17,813 nucleotides of DNA, taken from assembly GCA_036787815.1 (NCBI GenBank), contig DAIQOP010000055.1, positions 1 through 17,813 of the forward strand. The letters are read 5' to 3'. Below are positions 1 through 7,141 of this stretch, one piece after another; positions within the stretch are counted from its first letter, which is position 1; every line of letters starts with the position of its first letter. This DNA is from DATBAK01 sp036787815 (GTDB lineage Bacteria; Actinomycetota; Acidimicrobiia; IMCC26256; PALSA-610). Below the pieces are notes generated by a model. That model ran no database searches. It was not told the DNA's origin and saw nothing but the letters and a program-made list of their open reading frames with translations. The position numbers and the translations under genes are program-made.

Positions 1-2
1 AG

Positions 3-1454
3 GCCACTGCACACGGGCCGAAGACGACGACGTCGTTGCTCTCGGGCACGGGGATCCTGTTCGCAAGCCGGATCGTGGTTGCCGGGCTCGGGTGGGCGGG
101 CTCGTTGCTCATCGTGCGCCGGCTGTCGCCCAACGACTGGGGCTCGTTCTCGTTCATCTTCAATCTGCTGGGCCTCGGCGGCCTCGTCGCCGACTTTCAG
201 ACGAGCCGCGTGGTGGTCGGCGAAGTGCTGGAGGCCGGCGACGAGCTCACCGGCCTGGTCGGGAGCTTCGTCACGTTCCGGATCGTACTCGGAGCGTTGA
301 TGTACGCCGTGTGCATCGCGTTCGTCGTGATCGGCGGCTACCCGCAGCTCGTGGTCGAGGGCGTCATCCTGGGCGGGCTCAGCTTCTTCGTCTCGACCGC
401 GACCTGGGCGTTGTACACCGTCTGCCAGGCTCGGCTCTGGTTGCACGCGATCGCACTCTCGATGGTCGCAGCCCAGATCGTGCAGTTCGCGGTGACCGCC
501 GTGCTCTTCGCGCGGAACTCGCAATCGATGCTGCACTACGTCGCGGCGTTCGTGCTCTTCGACGTCGTGACCCTGATCTGGATGACGGCTGCACTGTGGC
601 GGACGGTGCGGGTGAGCCCGCGCGTCGAGCCCCGCGTCTGGTTGCACTGGTTGAAGGATGCTGCGCCGCTCGCGATCGGGAGCACGCTCGGGACGCTGTA
701 CTTCCGCATCGACGGCGTGATGCTCTCGAAGCTCGGCAGCTTGAAGGACGTCGGCGTCTATCAGATCGGGTACAAGTTCTCCGACCTGCTGGCGTTCATG
801 GCGCCCGCGATGCTCGGTGCCGTGCTTCCGCTGATGATTCGCTCGTGGCCCGATCGCATTCCCGAGTTCCGGCAGACCTTCCGGCAGGCGTTCATCATCT
901 TCATCGCCTTCGGGGTCTTCGCGGCGGTGACCTTCGCCGTGTTGTGTGGCCCGGCGATCGCAACCCTCTACCCCGCCCGTTACGTCAGCGCGGCGCGTCC
1001 GGCCCGCCTCCTCGTGTTGGGGCAGGCGATCAACCTGTTCACGCAACTCGCGTTCGTCACACTCGTCGCGAGTCACCGGCGGAAGCTGTACCCGATCGCG
1101 ACGTTCGTCGGCGTGATCGTGAACGTCGTGCTCAACATCGTGCTGATTCCGCGCTACTCGGTGACGGGTGCGGGGATCTCGACCGTCGTCACCGAAGTCG
1201 TCGTGCTCTCGATCCTCGGTTACGCGATCCGCGACCTCCCCATCCGCCCGTTGCCGTGGCGCCCCATCGGCGTGGTCGCGGTGTCGGGCGCCGCGCTGGG
1301 TGCCGCGCTGCTCGCGTTGCGCTCGGTGGCGCCGTGGGAGGTTGCGCTCGTGGCCTCGCTCGTCGTGTACCCGGCTCTCCTGCACGTGCTGCGCATCGAC
1401 GGACCGGGCGGTCTCCTCGCCTTCGCGCGCCAGTCGCGCTTCAGGGCGGAGTGA
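3..1454 (+). CDS. Polysaccharide/oligosaccharide flippase-like membrane protein (5' end outside window)
   Basis: A multi-pass membrane protein of the MATE/MOP flippase superfamily (Wzx-like), which would move lipid-linked glycan units across the cytoplasmic membrane. The visible part has about 12-14 hydrophobic segments separated by short basic loops. It opens with the family-like segment SGTGILFASRIVVAGLGW and contains LSPNDWGSFSF, which resembles the 'L.p.dyG.fsf' loop after the first helix. The C-terminal half has the usual paired helices around 'ARYVSAARPARLLVLGQ' and 'NVVLNIVLIPRYSVTGAG'. The frame is open to the left edge of the window. The first in-window start is a TTG at 36, but family members usually have residues before this point, so the true start is probably upstream. 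It ends 11 bp from the convergent methyltransferase stop. The substrate cannot be read from the sequence. Confidence 0.83.
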   Translation, partial: ATAHGPKTTTSLLSGTGILFASRIVVAGLGWAGSLLIVRRLSPNDWGSFSFIFNLLGLGGLVADFQTSRVVVGEVLEAGDELTGLVGSFVTFRIVLGALMYAVCIAFVVIGGYPQLVVEGVILGGLSFFVSTATWALYTVCQARLWLHAIALSMVAAQIVQFAVTAVLFARNSQSMLHYVAAFVLFDVVTLIWMTAALWRTVRVSPRVEPRVWLHWLKDAAPLAIGSTLGTLYFRIDGVMLSKLGSLKDVGVYQIGYKFSDLLAFMAPAMLGAVLPLMIRSWPDRIPEFRQTFRQAFIIFIAFGVFAAVTFAVLCGPAIATLYPARYVSAARPARLLVLGQAINLFTQLAFVTLVASHRRKLYPIATFVGVIVNVVLNIVLIPRYSVTGAGISTVVTEVVVLSILGYAIRDLPIRPLPWRPIGVVAVSGAALGAALLALRSVAPWEVALVASLVVYPALLHVLRIDGPGGLLAFARQSRFRAE

Positions 1455-1465
1455 CCGGATCGAGC

Positions 1466-2203
1466 TCAGGGCGAGCGGCGGCGCAGCACGGCGGTCATAC
1501 CGGTTCGCAACGAGCCGGGGAGCGCGCGGTAGAGCGCGTTCTGGGCGATGCCCACGGCCTTCCCCCGGTTCGCGGTCCGTTGGTTCGACTCGTAGGTGTG
1601 GTCGAAGTAGCTGCCCATCACCAGCTCGACCACGTCGAGCCCCGCGTCGGTGGCGAAGGCGGTGAGCTCGCGCGGCGTGTACTCGCGGAAGTGTCGCGGG
1701 TGCATCGGATCGGGGTTGATGAGGTCGTACGGGTTTCGCCCGAGCAGGAGGCGCACGCGCCGCCCGAGGGCGGCGGCGTTCGGCGTTTGCACGAGCAGCA
1801 CCCCCGACGGTGCGAGCAGATCCCGTAGCCAGGCGAGCACGATCGGCGGCGCGGTGTACAGGTGCTCGAGGACCTCGCTGAAGACGACGAGATCGTACGG
1901 GCCGATCTCGGGCCGGGGTGCTCCGGTGCCGAGGTCGTTGATGTCGAAGTGGATGTGGCGCCCACCCCCGGCACTCGACCCGTCGGGCGGGAAGCCGAGC
2001 GTGTCGACCGGTGTGTGGGTCTGTTCCGCGAGCAACTCGGTGAACGGACCGGGACCGACGTCGAGGCTCACCCGAGGATGTGGGCAGTGCCGCGCGACGA
2101 CTTCGAGCGCGAACGCGAAACGTTCTGCGTGGAAGCCGACGTACTGATCGCCGGGGTAGCGCGCGGCAATGGCTCGTGCAGACGGGCTGGGGGTGAGACC
2201 CAC
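1466..2203 (-). CDS. Class I SAM-dependent methyltransferase
   Basis: A 245-aa Rossmann-fold methyltransferase. SAM-binding motif I is VSLDVGPGPF (about residues 45-54). An acidic post-I segment HFDINDLG lies near 85-92. The motif YDLVVFSEVLEHL near 103-115 is typical of the Methyltransf_11/23 group. HPRHFREYTPREL is the usual segment before the last strands. The GTG start gives a full-length domain but has no clear Shine-Dalgarno (SD) sequence. It begins 10 nt after the stop of the small AtuA-type gene, so it is probably the last gene of that minus-strand operon. The substrate is unknown. It also faces a flippase gene, so a glycan or lipid substrate is possible, but its operon position argues equally for a link with the catabolic genes. 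Confidence 0.85.
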   Translation of the reverse strand: MGLTPSPSARAIAARYPGDQYVGFHAERFAFALEVVARHCPHPRVSLDVGPGPFTELLAEQTHTPVDTLGFPPDGSSAGGGRHIHFDINDLGTGAPRPEIGPYDLVVFSEVLEHLYTAPPIVLAWLRDLLAPSGVLLVQTPNAAALGRRVRLLLGRNPYDLINPDPMHPRHFREYTPRELTAFATDAGLDVVELVMGSYFDHTYESNQRTANRGKAVGIAQNALYRALPGSLRTGMTAVLRRRSP

Positions 2204-2213
2204 CGCGTCGACG

Positions 2214-2612
2214 CTATCCGACGCCCGGAAGGGCGTTCAGGATCGCATCGGCCCACGCGACGTCGGGACGCGCGCGTCGCCGGCCGGCCAGTGAGTCGGG
2301 CACCTCGATCTCCAGCCGCACGAGCGCGCCGCCGAGGGCCTTGCCGAGATTGTCGGAGCGCAACGATCGCGGGCCGCCGCCACCGAGCGCGCCCTGCATC
2401 ACGAAGTTGAGCGCACGCACGTTGTCGGCGCGATAGCGATCGACCCGGCCGGCGACCATCGATCCGAAATGCGCCTTCACGCGCTCCGCGGTCACCTCGG
2501 CGACGATGAGCGCGTACGTCTCGTCGTCGTCGGCGAAGATCGCGACGTTCGCGATGTCGCCCTTGTCGCCGGCCCGGTAGCCGCACAGCTCACGGAGCGC
2601 GAGGCGCGCCAT
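2214..2612 (-). CDS. AtuA-related small protein (C-terminal AtuA-type domain, stand-alone)
   Basis: A 132-aa protein starting MARLALRELCGYRAGDKGD. The pattern 'L..LC.yRsGDKGd.anvai.a' marks the small ferredoxin-like domain that forms the C-terminus of long AtuA proteins. A later stretch, RADNVRALNFVMQGALGGG, matches the 'y.....alnfv...al.GG' region of the same domain. Its ATG overlaps the stop of the upstream AtuA gene by one base (TGATG), which implies translational coupling and probably a 1:1 complex. A longer same-frame reading exists upstream but lies wholly inside the AtuA gene and is not supported. The catalytic role of the domain is not established. The name comes from acyclic terpene utilisation in Pseudomonas, and the substrate here may differ. 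Confidence 0.82.
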   Translation of the reverse strand: MARLALRELCGYRAGDKGDIANVAIFADDDETYALIVAEVTAERVKAHFGSMVAGRVDRYRADNVRALNFVMQGALGGGGPRSLRSDNLGKALGGALVRLEIEVPDSLAGRRRARPDVAWADAILNALPGVG

Positions 2613-3973
2613 CACGGCACCTCCTGTACGGTCACGGTGACGTGAGGGTCGACGAGCTGCTTGTCGACGAGGGTCGGCCAGAGCCCGAGGAGCTCCGTGG
2701 CGCCCGCACCGCCGCCGCGTCCCGCGCCGGTCATCCCCGCGGGCGGCGCCGACAACGTGAGCGGTATCAGCTCCCGGCCGACGTAGCCCGCGGTGCGCGC
2801 GTCGTCGCAGCGCCAGGCGACGCGGAGCACGCATTCGGGTGGTTCCGCGGTGGTCGGAGGCACCGTCGGGCCGCCGAGCGCGTCGACGCCCCACAGCTCG
2901 ACGCACCATTCACTCACCGCGAGCCCGGCCATCTCGACCCGGCGGCTGAGGATCGCGGCCGTGGCCTTGGCCTTCTCGACGGCGTCGGGCCACGCGAACG
3001 CGACGCGCGCCTCACCGGCCCAACCGGCGTGGTGCGACACGAGGGTCTTGTACGTGCTCGTCGCGGGCGTGCCCCGCACGCCGGTGACGCGAACTCGGTC
3101 GTCGGGGAGGTCTTCGAAGTGGGCCGACGTGAAGTCGGCGACGACGTCGGGCGACAGGTAGGCCGCGGGATCGTGCACCTCGTAGAGGAGCTGGTGCCGG
3201 AGTGTGTCGGTGGTCACGCGACCGCCCGACCCCGCGGGCTTCGAGATCACCGCGGTGCCGTCGGCCTCCACCTCGGCGATCGGGTACGGGAGATCCCACG
3301 GATGCGGGAGGGCCCACCAGTCGCCGCTGTAGTTGCCGCCCAGGCTCTGGCCGGAGCACTCGAGGAGATGGCCGACGAGGATGCCCGCCGCGAGCCGGTC
3401 CCAGTCGTCCCACTTCCAGCGGTGCGCGTGCGCGCACGCGGCGAGGAACAGCGACGCGTCGGCGACCCGGCCGGTGATGACGATGTCGGCTCCGGCATCG
3501 AGCGCGTCGACGATCGGGCGCGCGCCGAGGTACGCGGTCGCGAGCAACGCGGTGTCGGGGAGCTCGCTCCACGGTGCACCGGTGTCGAGGTGTGTGAGCG
3601 GCAGCTCGGCCTCGAGCTCGGGCAACCGGGTCGTGAGGTCGTCGCCGAGGACGGTCGCGACGCGCAGGCCCGAGAAGCCGGCGGTGCGTGCGGTCTCGAT
3701 CGCGGCGCGCGCCGCCGCCGGGGGGTTGATGCCGCCGGCGTTGGTGATGAGCTTCGTGCGACCCGACGCGATGGTCGGCAGCGCACGGGCCAGGTAGGCG
3801 GGAAGATCGCGCGTGTATCCGCGCGTCTCGTCGCGTTGACGGTCTTTCTGCAGGATCGCGAGCGTCAGCTCGGCGAGCGCTTCGAGGCAGAGATAGTCGA
3901 CGCCCTCCGCGAGGAGCGCGTCGACCGCGGTCGGCGTGTCGCCGTAGAACCCTTGTCCGCCGGCGACCTTCAC
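2612..3973 (-). CDS. AtuA-family (DUF1446) acyclic terpene utilisation-like protein
   Basis: A 453-aa protein of the AtuA/DUF1446 family. Family landmarks are the N-terminal GQGFYGDTPTAVDAL (residues 6-20), a VDYLCLEALAELT strand-helix (25-37), LITNAGGINP (75-84), and ADIVITGRVADASLFLA with SGQSLGGNYSGDWW in the middle. AtuA is named from the citronellol/geranyl-CoA catabolic cluster of Pseudomonas, where its exact reaction is unclear. The GTG start is favoured by a GGAG motif eight nt upstream and because residues 1-15 align with the family start. The AtuA C-terminal domain is a separate downstream gene rather than fused. It lies 39 nt after the amidase stop in the same operon, which suggests degradation of a carboxylic acid, ester or amide. 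The exact compound is inference. Confidence 0.85.
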   Translation of the reverse strand: MKVAGGQGFYGDTPTAVDALLAEGVDYLCLEALAELTLAILQKDRQRDETRGYTRDLPAYLARALPTIASGRTKLITNAGGINPPAAARAAIETARTAGFSGLRVATVLGDDLTTRLPELEAELPLTHLDTGAPWSELPDTALLATAYLGARPIVDALDAGADIVITGRVADASLFLAACAHAHRWKWDDWDRLAAGILVGHLLECSGQSLGGNYSGDWWALPHPWDLPYPIAEVEADGTAVISKPAGSGGRVTTDTLRHQLLYEVHDPAAYLSPDVVADFTSAHFEDLPDDRVRVTGVRGTPATSTYKTLVSHHAGWAGEARVAFAWPDAVEKAKATAAILSRRVEMAGLAVSEWCVELWGVDALGGPTVPPTTAEPPECVLRVAWRCDDARTAGYVGRELIPLTLSAPPAGMTGAGRGGGAGATELLGLWPTLVDKQLVDPHVTVTVQEVP

Positions 3974-4012
3974 GATGTGCGCTCCATGATCAGACCTTCC
4001 GGAACCGACCGG

Positions 4013-5449
4013 CTACGCGTGGACGGTCGGGCGGCGGTCGGCCCACGGCGCGGCCACCTCGATCTGCGCGGCGACGCGGAGCAACACGTCTTCACGGCCG
4101 AACGCGGCCACGAGGTGGATGCCGATCGGGAGCCCGTCGGCGCTCGTGGCGGTCGGGAGCGAGATCGCCGGCTGGCCCGTGATGTTGAAGCTGGGCGTGA
4201 ACGGCGTGAACTGCGCGGCCCGCATGAAGCCGAGGATCGGTTCGTCGGGCGTGTCGAACGTGCCGAGTGGTGCGGGCGGCTCGGCGAGCGTCGGCGTGAG
4301 GAGCAGGTCGAAGCCGTCGGCCCACCACTGCGCGACGCCACGCGTCTTCGCGGTGAGCGCCGCGATCGCGCCCACGTAGTCGGCGGTCGAGGTGGCCCGG
4401 CCCATCTGGAGGAGCCCCCAGGTGAGCGGCTCGACGTCGGCCTCGGTGATCGGCAGGCCGAGCGCGGCTTCCCACTTCGCGATGTCGGCGGACAGCCCGC
4501 CGGCCCACAGCGCGGTGAACTGGCCCACGATGCCGGGATCGTCGAGCGCCTTCGGATAGGTCTGCTCCACCGTGTGCCCGAGCGATTCGAGCAGCTTCGC
4601 GGCGGCCTCGGCGGCGGCGATGCATTCGGGCTTCGCCATGTCGCCGGTGAGCGGGTCGTGCACCAGGATGCCGATACGCAACCGACCGGGGTCGGCGCCG
4701 ACTTCGTCGAGGTAGGGGCGCGTGGGGGCGGGGGCCACGACGGTGTCGCCGACCGCGGGGCCGTGTACCGCGTCGAGCAGGGCGGCGGTGTCGCGCACGG
4801 TGCGGCTCACGCACAGGTCGACGACGAGCATGGAGGAGAGCGGGTCGCTCATGGGTGCGTTCGACACCCGGCCGCGGCTCGGCTTGAGGCCCACGAGCCC
4901 GCAGCAGCTGGCCGGGATGCGGATCGAGCCACCGCCGTCGTTCGCGTGCGCGAGCGGCACCATGCCCGACGCGACCGCGGCGGCCGAACCGCCCGACGAG
5001 CCGCCCGTGGTGCGCTCGGTGTTCCACGGGTTGCGGGTGGGTCCGTACGCGTACGGCTCCGTGGTGGGCACGAGCCCCATCTCGGGGGCGTTGGTGCGCC
5101 CGATGCAGACGAACCCGGCATCGAGGTAGCGGCGCGCGAGCTCGTCGGTGTGGGTCGCGCGGTAGCCGAGGCGCTTCGCGATGGCGAGGCCCTCGTGGTA
5201 CGGGTCGCCCTCGACCGCGCAGCCGAGATCCTTGAAGAGCACCGGCACACCGCGGAACGGGCCGTCGGGGAGCTTGCCGTTGGCGCGCTCGCGCGCCGAT
5301 TCGAACAGCGGATGGATCACCGCGTTGAGCTGCGGGTTGACCCGCTCGACCCGCTCGATCGCCGCGTCGACGAGCTCGAGCGGCGTGGCCTCGCCCGTGC
5401 GCACCAGCTCCGCCTGCGCGGTGGCGTCGAGCCATGTGGAGTCGGTCAT
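4013..5449 (-). CDS. Amidase (amidase signature family)
   Basis: A 478-aa hydrolase of the amidase signature family (amide to carboxylate plus ammonia). All three catalytic residues are visible: Lys73 in VPVLFKDLG, cis-Ser151 in GGSSGGSAAAVASG, and nucleophile Ser175 in DGGGSIRIPA. The 24-residue spacing between the two serines is normal for the family. The segment GRTNAPEMG (117-125) is also characteristic. I chose the ATG at 5449, 39 codons inside the longest frame, because GGAGG lies 5 nt upstream and the N-terminus WLDATAQAELVRTGEATPLE then matches family starts. It is the first gene of a minus-strand operon with the AtuA pair. Substrate specificity cannot be inferred. Related signature enzymes include fatty amide hydrolases and 6-aminohexanoate hydrolases. 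GatA is unlikely because no gatB/gatC neighbours are seen. Confidence 0.9.
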   Translation of the reverse strand: MTDSTWLDATAQAELVRTGEATPLELVDAAIERVERVNPQLNAVIHPLFESARERANGKLPDGPFRGVPVLFKDLGCAVEGDPYHEGLAIAKRLGYRATHTDELARRYLDAGFVCIGRTNAPEMGLVPTTEPYAYGPTRNPWNTERTTGGSSGGSAAAVASGMVPLAHANDGGGSIRIPASCCGLVGLKPSRGRVSNAPMSDPLSSMLVVDLCVSRTVRDTAALLDAVHGPAVGDTVVAPAPTRPYLDEVGADPGRLRIGILVHDPLTGDMAKPECIAAAEAAAKLLESLGHTVEQTYPKALDDPGIVGQFTALWAGGLSADIAKWEAALGLPITEADVEPLTWGLLQMGRATSTADYVGAIAALTAKTRGVAQWWADGFDLLLTPTLAEPPAPLGTFDTPDEPILGFMRAAQFTPFTPSFNITGQPAISLPTATSADGLPIGIHLVAAFGREDVLLRVAAQIEVAAPWADRRPTVHA

Positions 5450-5480
5450 CGGGTCCTCCGTCGTTCGAGCGTCGGGGCGC

Positions 5481-5510
5481 ACGGTATTACCTACCAACCC
5501 CGCAGGTCGA
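5481..5510 (-). promoter_or_regulatory. Candidate promoter of the amidase operon
   Basis: On the minus strand TCGACC (5510-5505) and TACCGT (5486-5481) are separated by 18 bp, giving a start of transcription near 5474 and a leader of about 25 nt containing the GGAGG of the amidase gene. The -10 has the TANNNT form. A short dyad, GGTA-T-TACC (5483-5491), overlaps the -10. Assigned by eye only. Confidence 0.33.
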
Positions 5511-5574
5511 CGGCCCGGGTGTCGAGCACCTCGGCGTCGGTCGCCGACGAGCACGCGTGGGACCATGGCCGGTC

Positions 5575-5949
5575 GTGAGCCCCGTCAGCGCCGAGGATCG
5601 TCCACCCGTCGAGGTCGACTTCCACACCGTCGAGCTGCCCGCCACGCCGACCCGTGACTTCCTGATTCCCGCGACTCGATGGGTCGAGGCGCCGCCGCCG
5701 TTGCTCGAGCTCGGCCGGGATCTCGGCATCGAGCTGGTCGCCTACAAGCGGCGGATCAAGCGGTTCCTGCTCTGGAGGGCCGGCCCCGCACGCCTCGCCG
5801 ACGCGCGCTACATGGCGATCGCGGCCGACGACCTCTCCGAGCGCTACACCTTCCGGCTGTTCCCCGACGGCACCGGGTCAGGCATCGGCCCCGACGGCGT
5901 GGAACACGCGCGCTTCCGCTCGTGGAAAGAGGCCCTGCGCGACGGTTGA
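5575..5949 (+). CDS. Hypothetical protein, 124 aa
   Basis: I do not recognise this family. The frame is open upstream into the amidase start region. The GTG at 5575 is the most economical start and gives a 124-aa protein beginning MSPVSAEDRPPVEVDF; a GTG at 5557 is an alternative, and no clear SD decides between them. The protein has no signal peptide or membrane helix. It has a basic stretch AYKRRIKRFLLWRAG (56-70), then a beta-rich, aspartate-containing C-terminus with YTFRLFPDGTGSG and ARFRSWKEAL. The last segment resembles small single-domain proteins with a terminal 'F.sWkeaLr' helix. It diverges from the amidase operon and ends 136 bp before menB. Coding status rests on frame length and on protein-like composition. 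Confidence 0.6.
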   Translation: MSPVSAEDRPPVEVDFHTVELPATPTRDFLIPATRWVEAPPPLLELGRDLGIELVAYKRRIKRFLLWRAGPARLADARYMAIAADDLSERYTFRLFPDGTGSGIGPDGVEHARFRSWKEALRDG

Positions 5950-6022
5950 CTCGACGGGTGGGTGGGGGGCGTTCGCGCTCGGCGGGGCAATCGGACACGG
6001 CCCCGGCTGCGCCGCTAGCCTG

Positions 6023-6045
6023 AACCTTGGGAGTGATCGCTCCCA
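6023..6045 (+). promoter_or_regulatory. Predicted MerR-type operator upstream of menB (site A)
   Basis: The core GGGAGTGATCGCTCCC (6029-6044) is a near-perfect dyad with five-base arms. With flanks, 20 of 23 positions match the element upstream of merR (16728-16750, read on the minus strand). Aligned by the operator, weak promoter hexamers CTGAAC (6020-6025) and CATCGT (6044-6049) lie 18 bp apart, giving a start near 6055 and a 30-nt leader to the menB ATG. An alternative promoter, CGGACA (5992-5997) with TAGCCT (6016-6021) at 18 bp, would place the operator over the transcription start. So I cannot tell activation from repression. Confidence 0.62.
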
Positions 6046-6085
6046 TCGTTTGGGACCGTCGACCGTTCGAGTGAGGCAGGCAGCG

Positions 6086-6973
6086 ATGGCAGGCAGCGAC
6101 ACGACCCCCAGCCCGGTCGCCCAGAGCCCGGTCGCCCAGAGTCCGATCGCGCCCGGCGCCGCATGGAAGCAGGGGGAGCGGTCGTTCACCGACGTCTCCT
6201 ACGAGACGGCCGAGGGCATCGCGAAGATCACCATCTGCCGCCCCGAGGTCCGCAACGCCTTCCGGCCCCAGACCCTCTTCGAGCTGCGCGACGCCTTCGA
6301 GGACGCCCGCGACGACCCGGCGATCGGCGCCATCATCCTCACCGGCCAGGGCCATGAGGCCTTCTGCTCGGGCGGCGACCAACGTGTGCGCGGCGACGAC
6401 GGATACCGCGACGAGCACGGCATCGGCCGGCTCAACGTGCTCGATCTTCAGGTGCAGATCCGGCGCTGCCCGAAGCCGATCGTCGCGATGGTCGCGGGGT
6501 ACGCGATCGGCGGCGGCCACGTGCTGCACATCGTCTGCGACCTCACCATCGCGGCGGACAACGCGCGCTTCGGCCAGACCGGCCCGCGCGTCGGCTCGTT
6601 CGACGGTGGTTACGGGTCCGGATTGCTCGCGCGCAGCGTCGGGCAGAAGAAGGCGCGCGAGATCTGGTTCCTGTGCCGCCAGTACGACGCGCACGAAGCG
6701 CTCGACATGGGCCTCGTGAACACCGTCGTGCCGCTCGAGCAGCTCGAGATCGAGACGGTGAGCTGGTGTCGCACGATGCTCGAGCACAGCCCGCTCGCGT
6801 TGCGCATGCTGAAGGCGTCGATGAACGCGGCCGACGACGGGCTCGCCGGCATCCAACAGCTCGCCGGCGACGCGACGCTCCTCTACTACATGAGCGAAGA
6901 GGCCCAGGAAGGCAAGAACGCCTACCTCGAACGCCGCCGCCCCGAGTTCGAGAAGTACCCCAAACGGCCGTGA
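6086..6973 (+). CDS. menB: 1,4-dihydroxy-2-naphthoyl-CoA synthase
   Basis: Cyclises o-succinylbenzoyl-CoA to 1,4-dihydroxy-2-naphthoyl-CoA in menaquinone synthesis; a cytosolic crotonase-fold enzyme. The 295-aa protein carries the MenB-specific run FCSGGDQRVRG (93-103), RLNVLDLQVQIRRCPKP (115-131), YAIGGGHVLHIVCDLTIAADNA (139-160) and GSFDGGYGS (170-178). Residues matching the bicarbonate site of E. coli MenB are present: Gln164, Thr165, Gly166 and Trp194. The ATG at 6086 is chosen because GAGG lies 9 nt upstream (with a second AGG closer) and the longer frame starts at the operator. Residues 1-30 form an extra low-complexity N-terminus with three SPVAQ-like units. It is the first gene of a menB-menA arm and is preceded by the predicted MerR operator. 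Confidence 0.95.
   Translation: MAGSDTTPSPVAQSPVAQSPIAPGAAWKQGERSFTDVSYETAEGIAKITICRPEVRNAFRPQTLFELRDAFEDARDDPAIGAIILTGQGHEAFCSGGDQRVRGDDGYRDEHGIGRLNVLDLQVQIRRCPKPIVAMVAGYAIGGGHVLHIVCDLTIAADNARFGQTGPRVGSFDGGYGSGLLARSVGQKKAREIWFLCRQYDAHEALDMGLVNTVVPLEQLEIETVSWCRTMLEHSPLALRMLKASMNAADDGLAGIQQLAGDATLLYYMSEEAQEGKNAYLERRRPEFEKYPKRP
6110..6154 (+). repeat. 15-bp tandem repeat, three units, inside menB N-terminus
   Basis: Units are at 6110-6124, 6125-6139 and 6140-6154. The first two are identical (AGCCCGGTCGCCCAG) and the third differs at four positions. They encode SPVAQ, SPVAQ and SPIAP, a flexible extension ahead of the catalytic domain. Confidence 0.9.
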
Positions 6974-7044
6974 TCATTCGCTCACTTCTTCACGACCCGA
7001 GGCGACTTCGTCACCCGGCTCGCTCGGGCGTTCGCTGGCGAGCT

Positions 7045-7130
7045 CGACGCTCGCTTCGCTCCCGCCTTCGCCGCGTGGGAGCGGCATGATCACCGACGCT
7101 CGCTTCGCTCTCGCCTGCGCCACGTGGGAG
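7045..7130 (+). repeat. 37-bp direct repeat (two copies) upstream of menA
   Basis: Copies lie at 7045-7081 and 7094-7130, 34 of 37 bases identical and 49 bp apart start to start. Each begins CGACGCTCGCTTCGCTC and ends CGTGGGAG. Copy 1 contains a 7-bp stem, CGCTCCC (7057-7063) with GGGAGCG (7077-7083), around a 13-nt loop. The GGGAG ending copy 2 (7126-7130) is the only visible SD for menA. Confidence 0.8.
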
Positions 7131-7141
7131 AAGCCGCGCGC

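Noticed and set aside
2642..5578. A 978-codon open frame on + antisense to the AtuA and amidase genes
   Set aside because: It is the mirror of two well-recognised genes, rich in Arg/Gly/Glu/Val with no domain signature. Long antisense frames are expected in DNA this GC-rich.
5878..6189. A 103-codon minus-strand frame across the menB promoter, containing 'LWATGLWATGL'
   Set aside because: Its repeat is the reverse complement of the SPVAQ-coding tandem repeat, and it would cross the operator.
7057..7083. CTCCC...GGGAG dyad upstream of menA as a MerR site
   Set aside because: The arms are in the opposite order (CTCCC first) and 13 bases apart, unlike the GGGAG-N6-CTCCC of the two operators.
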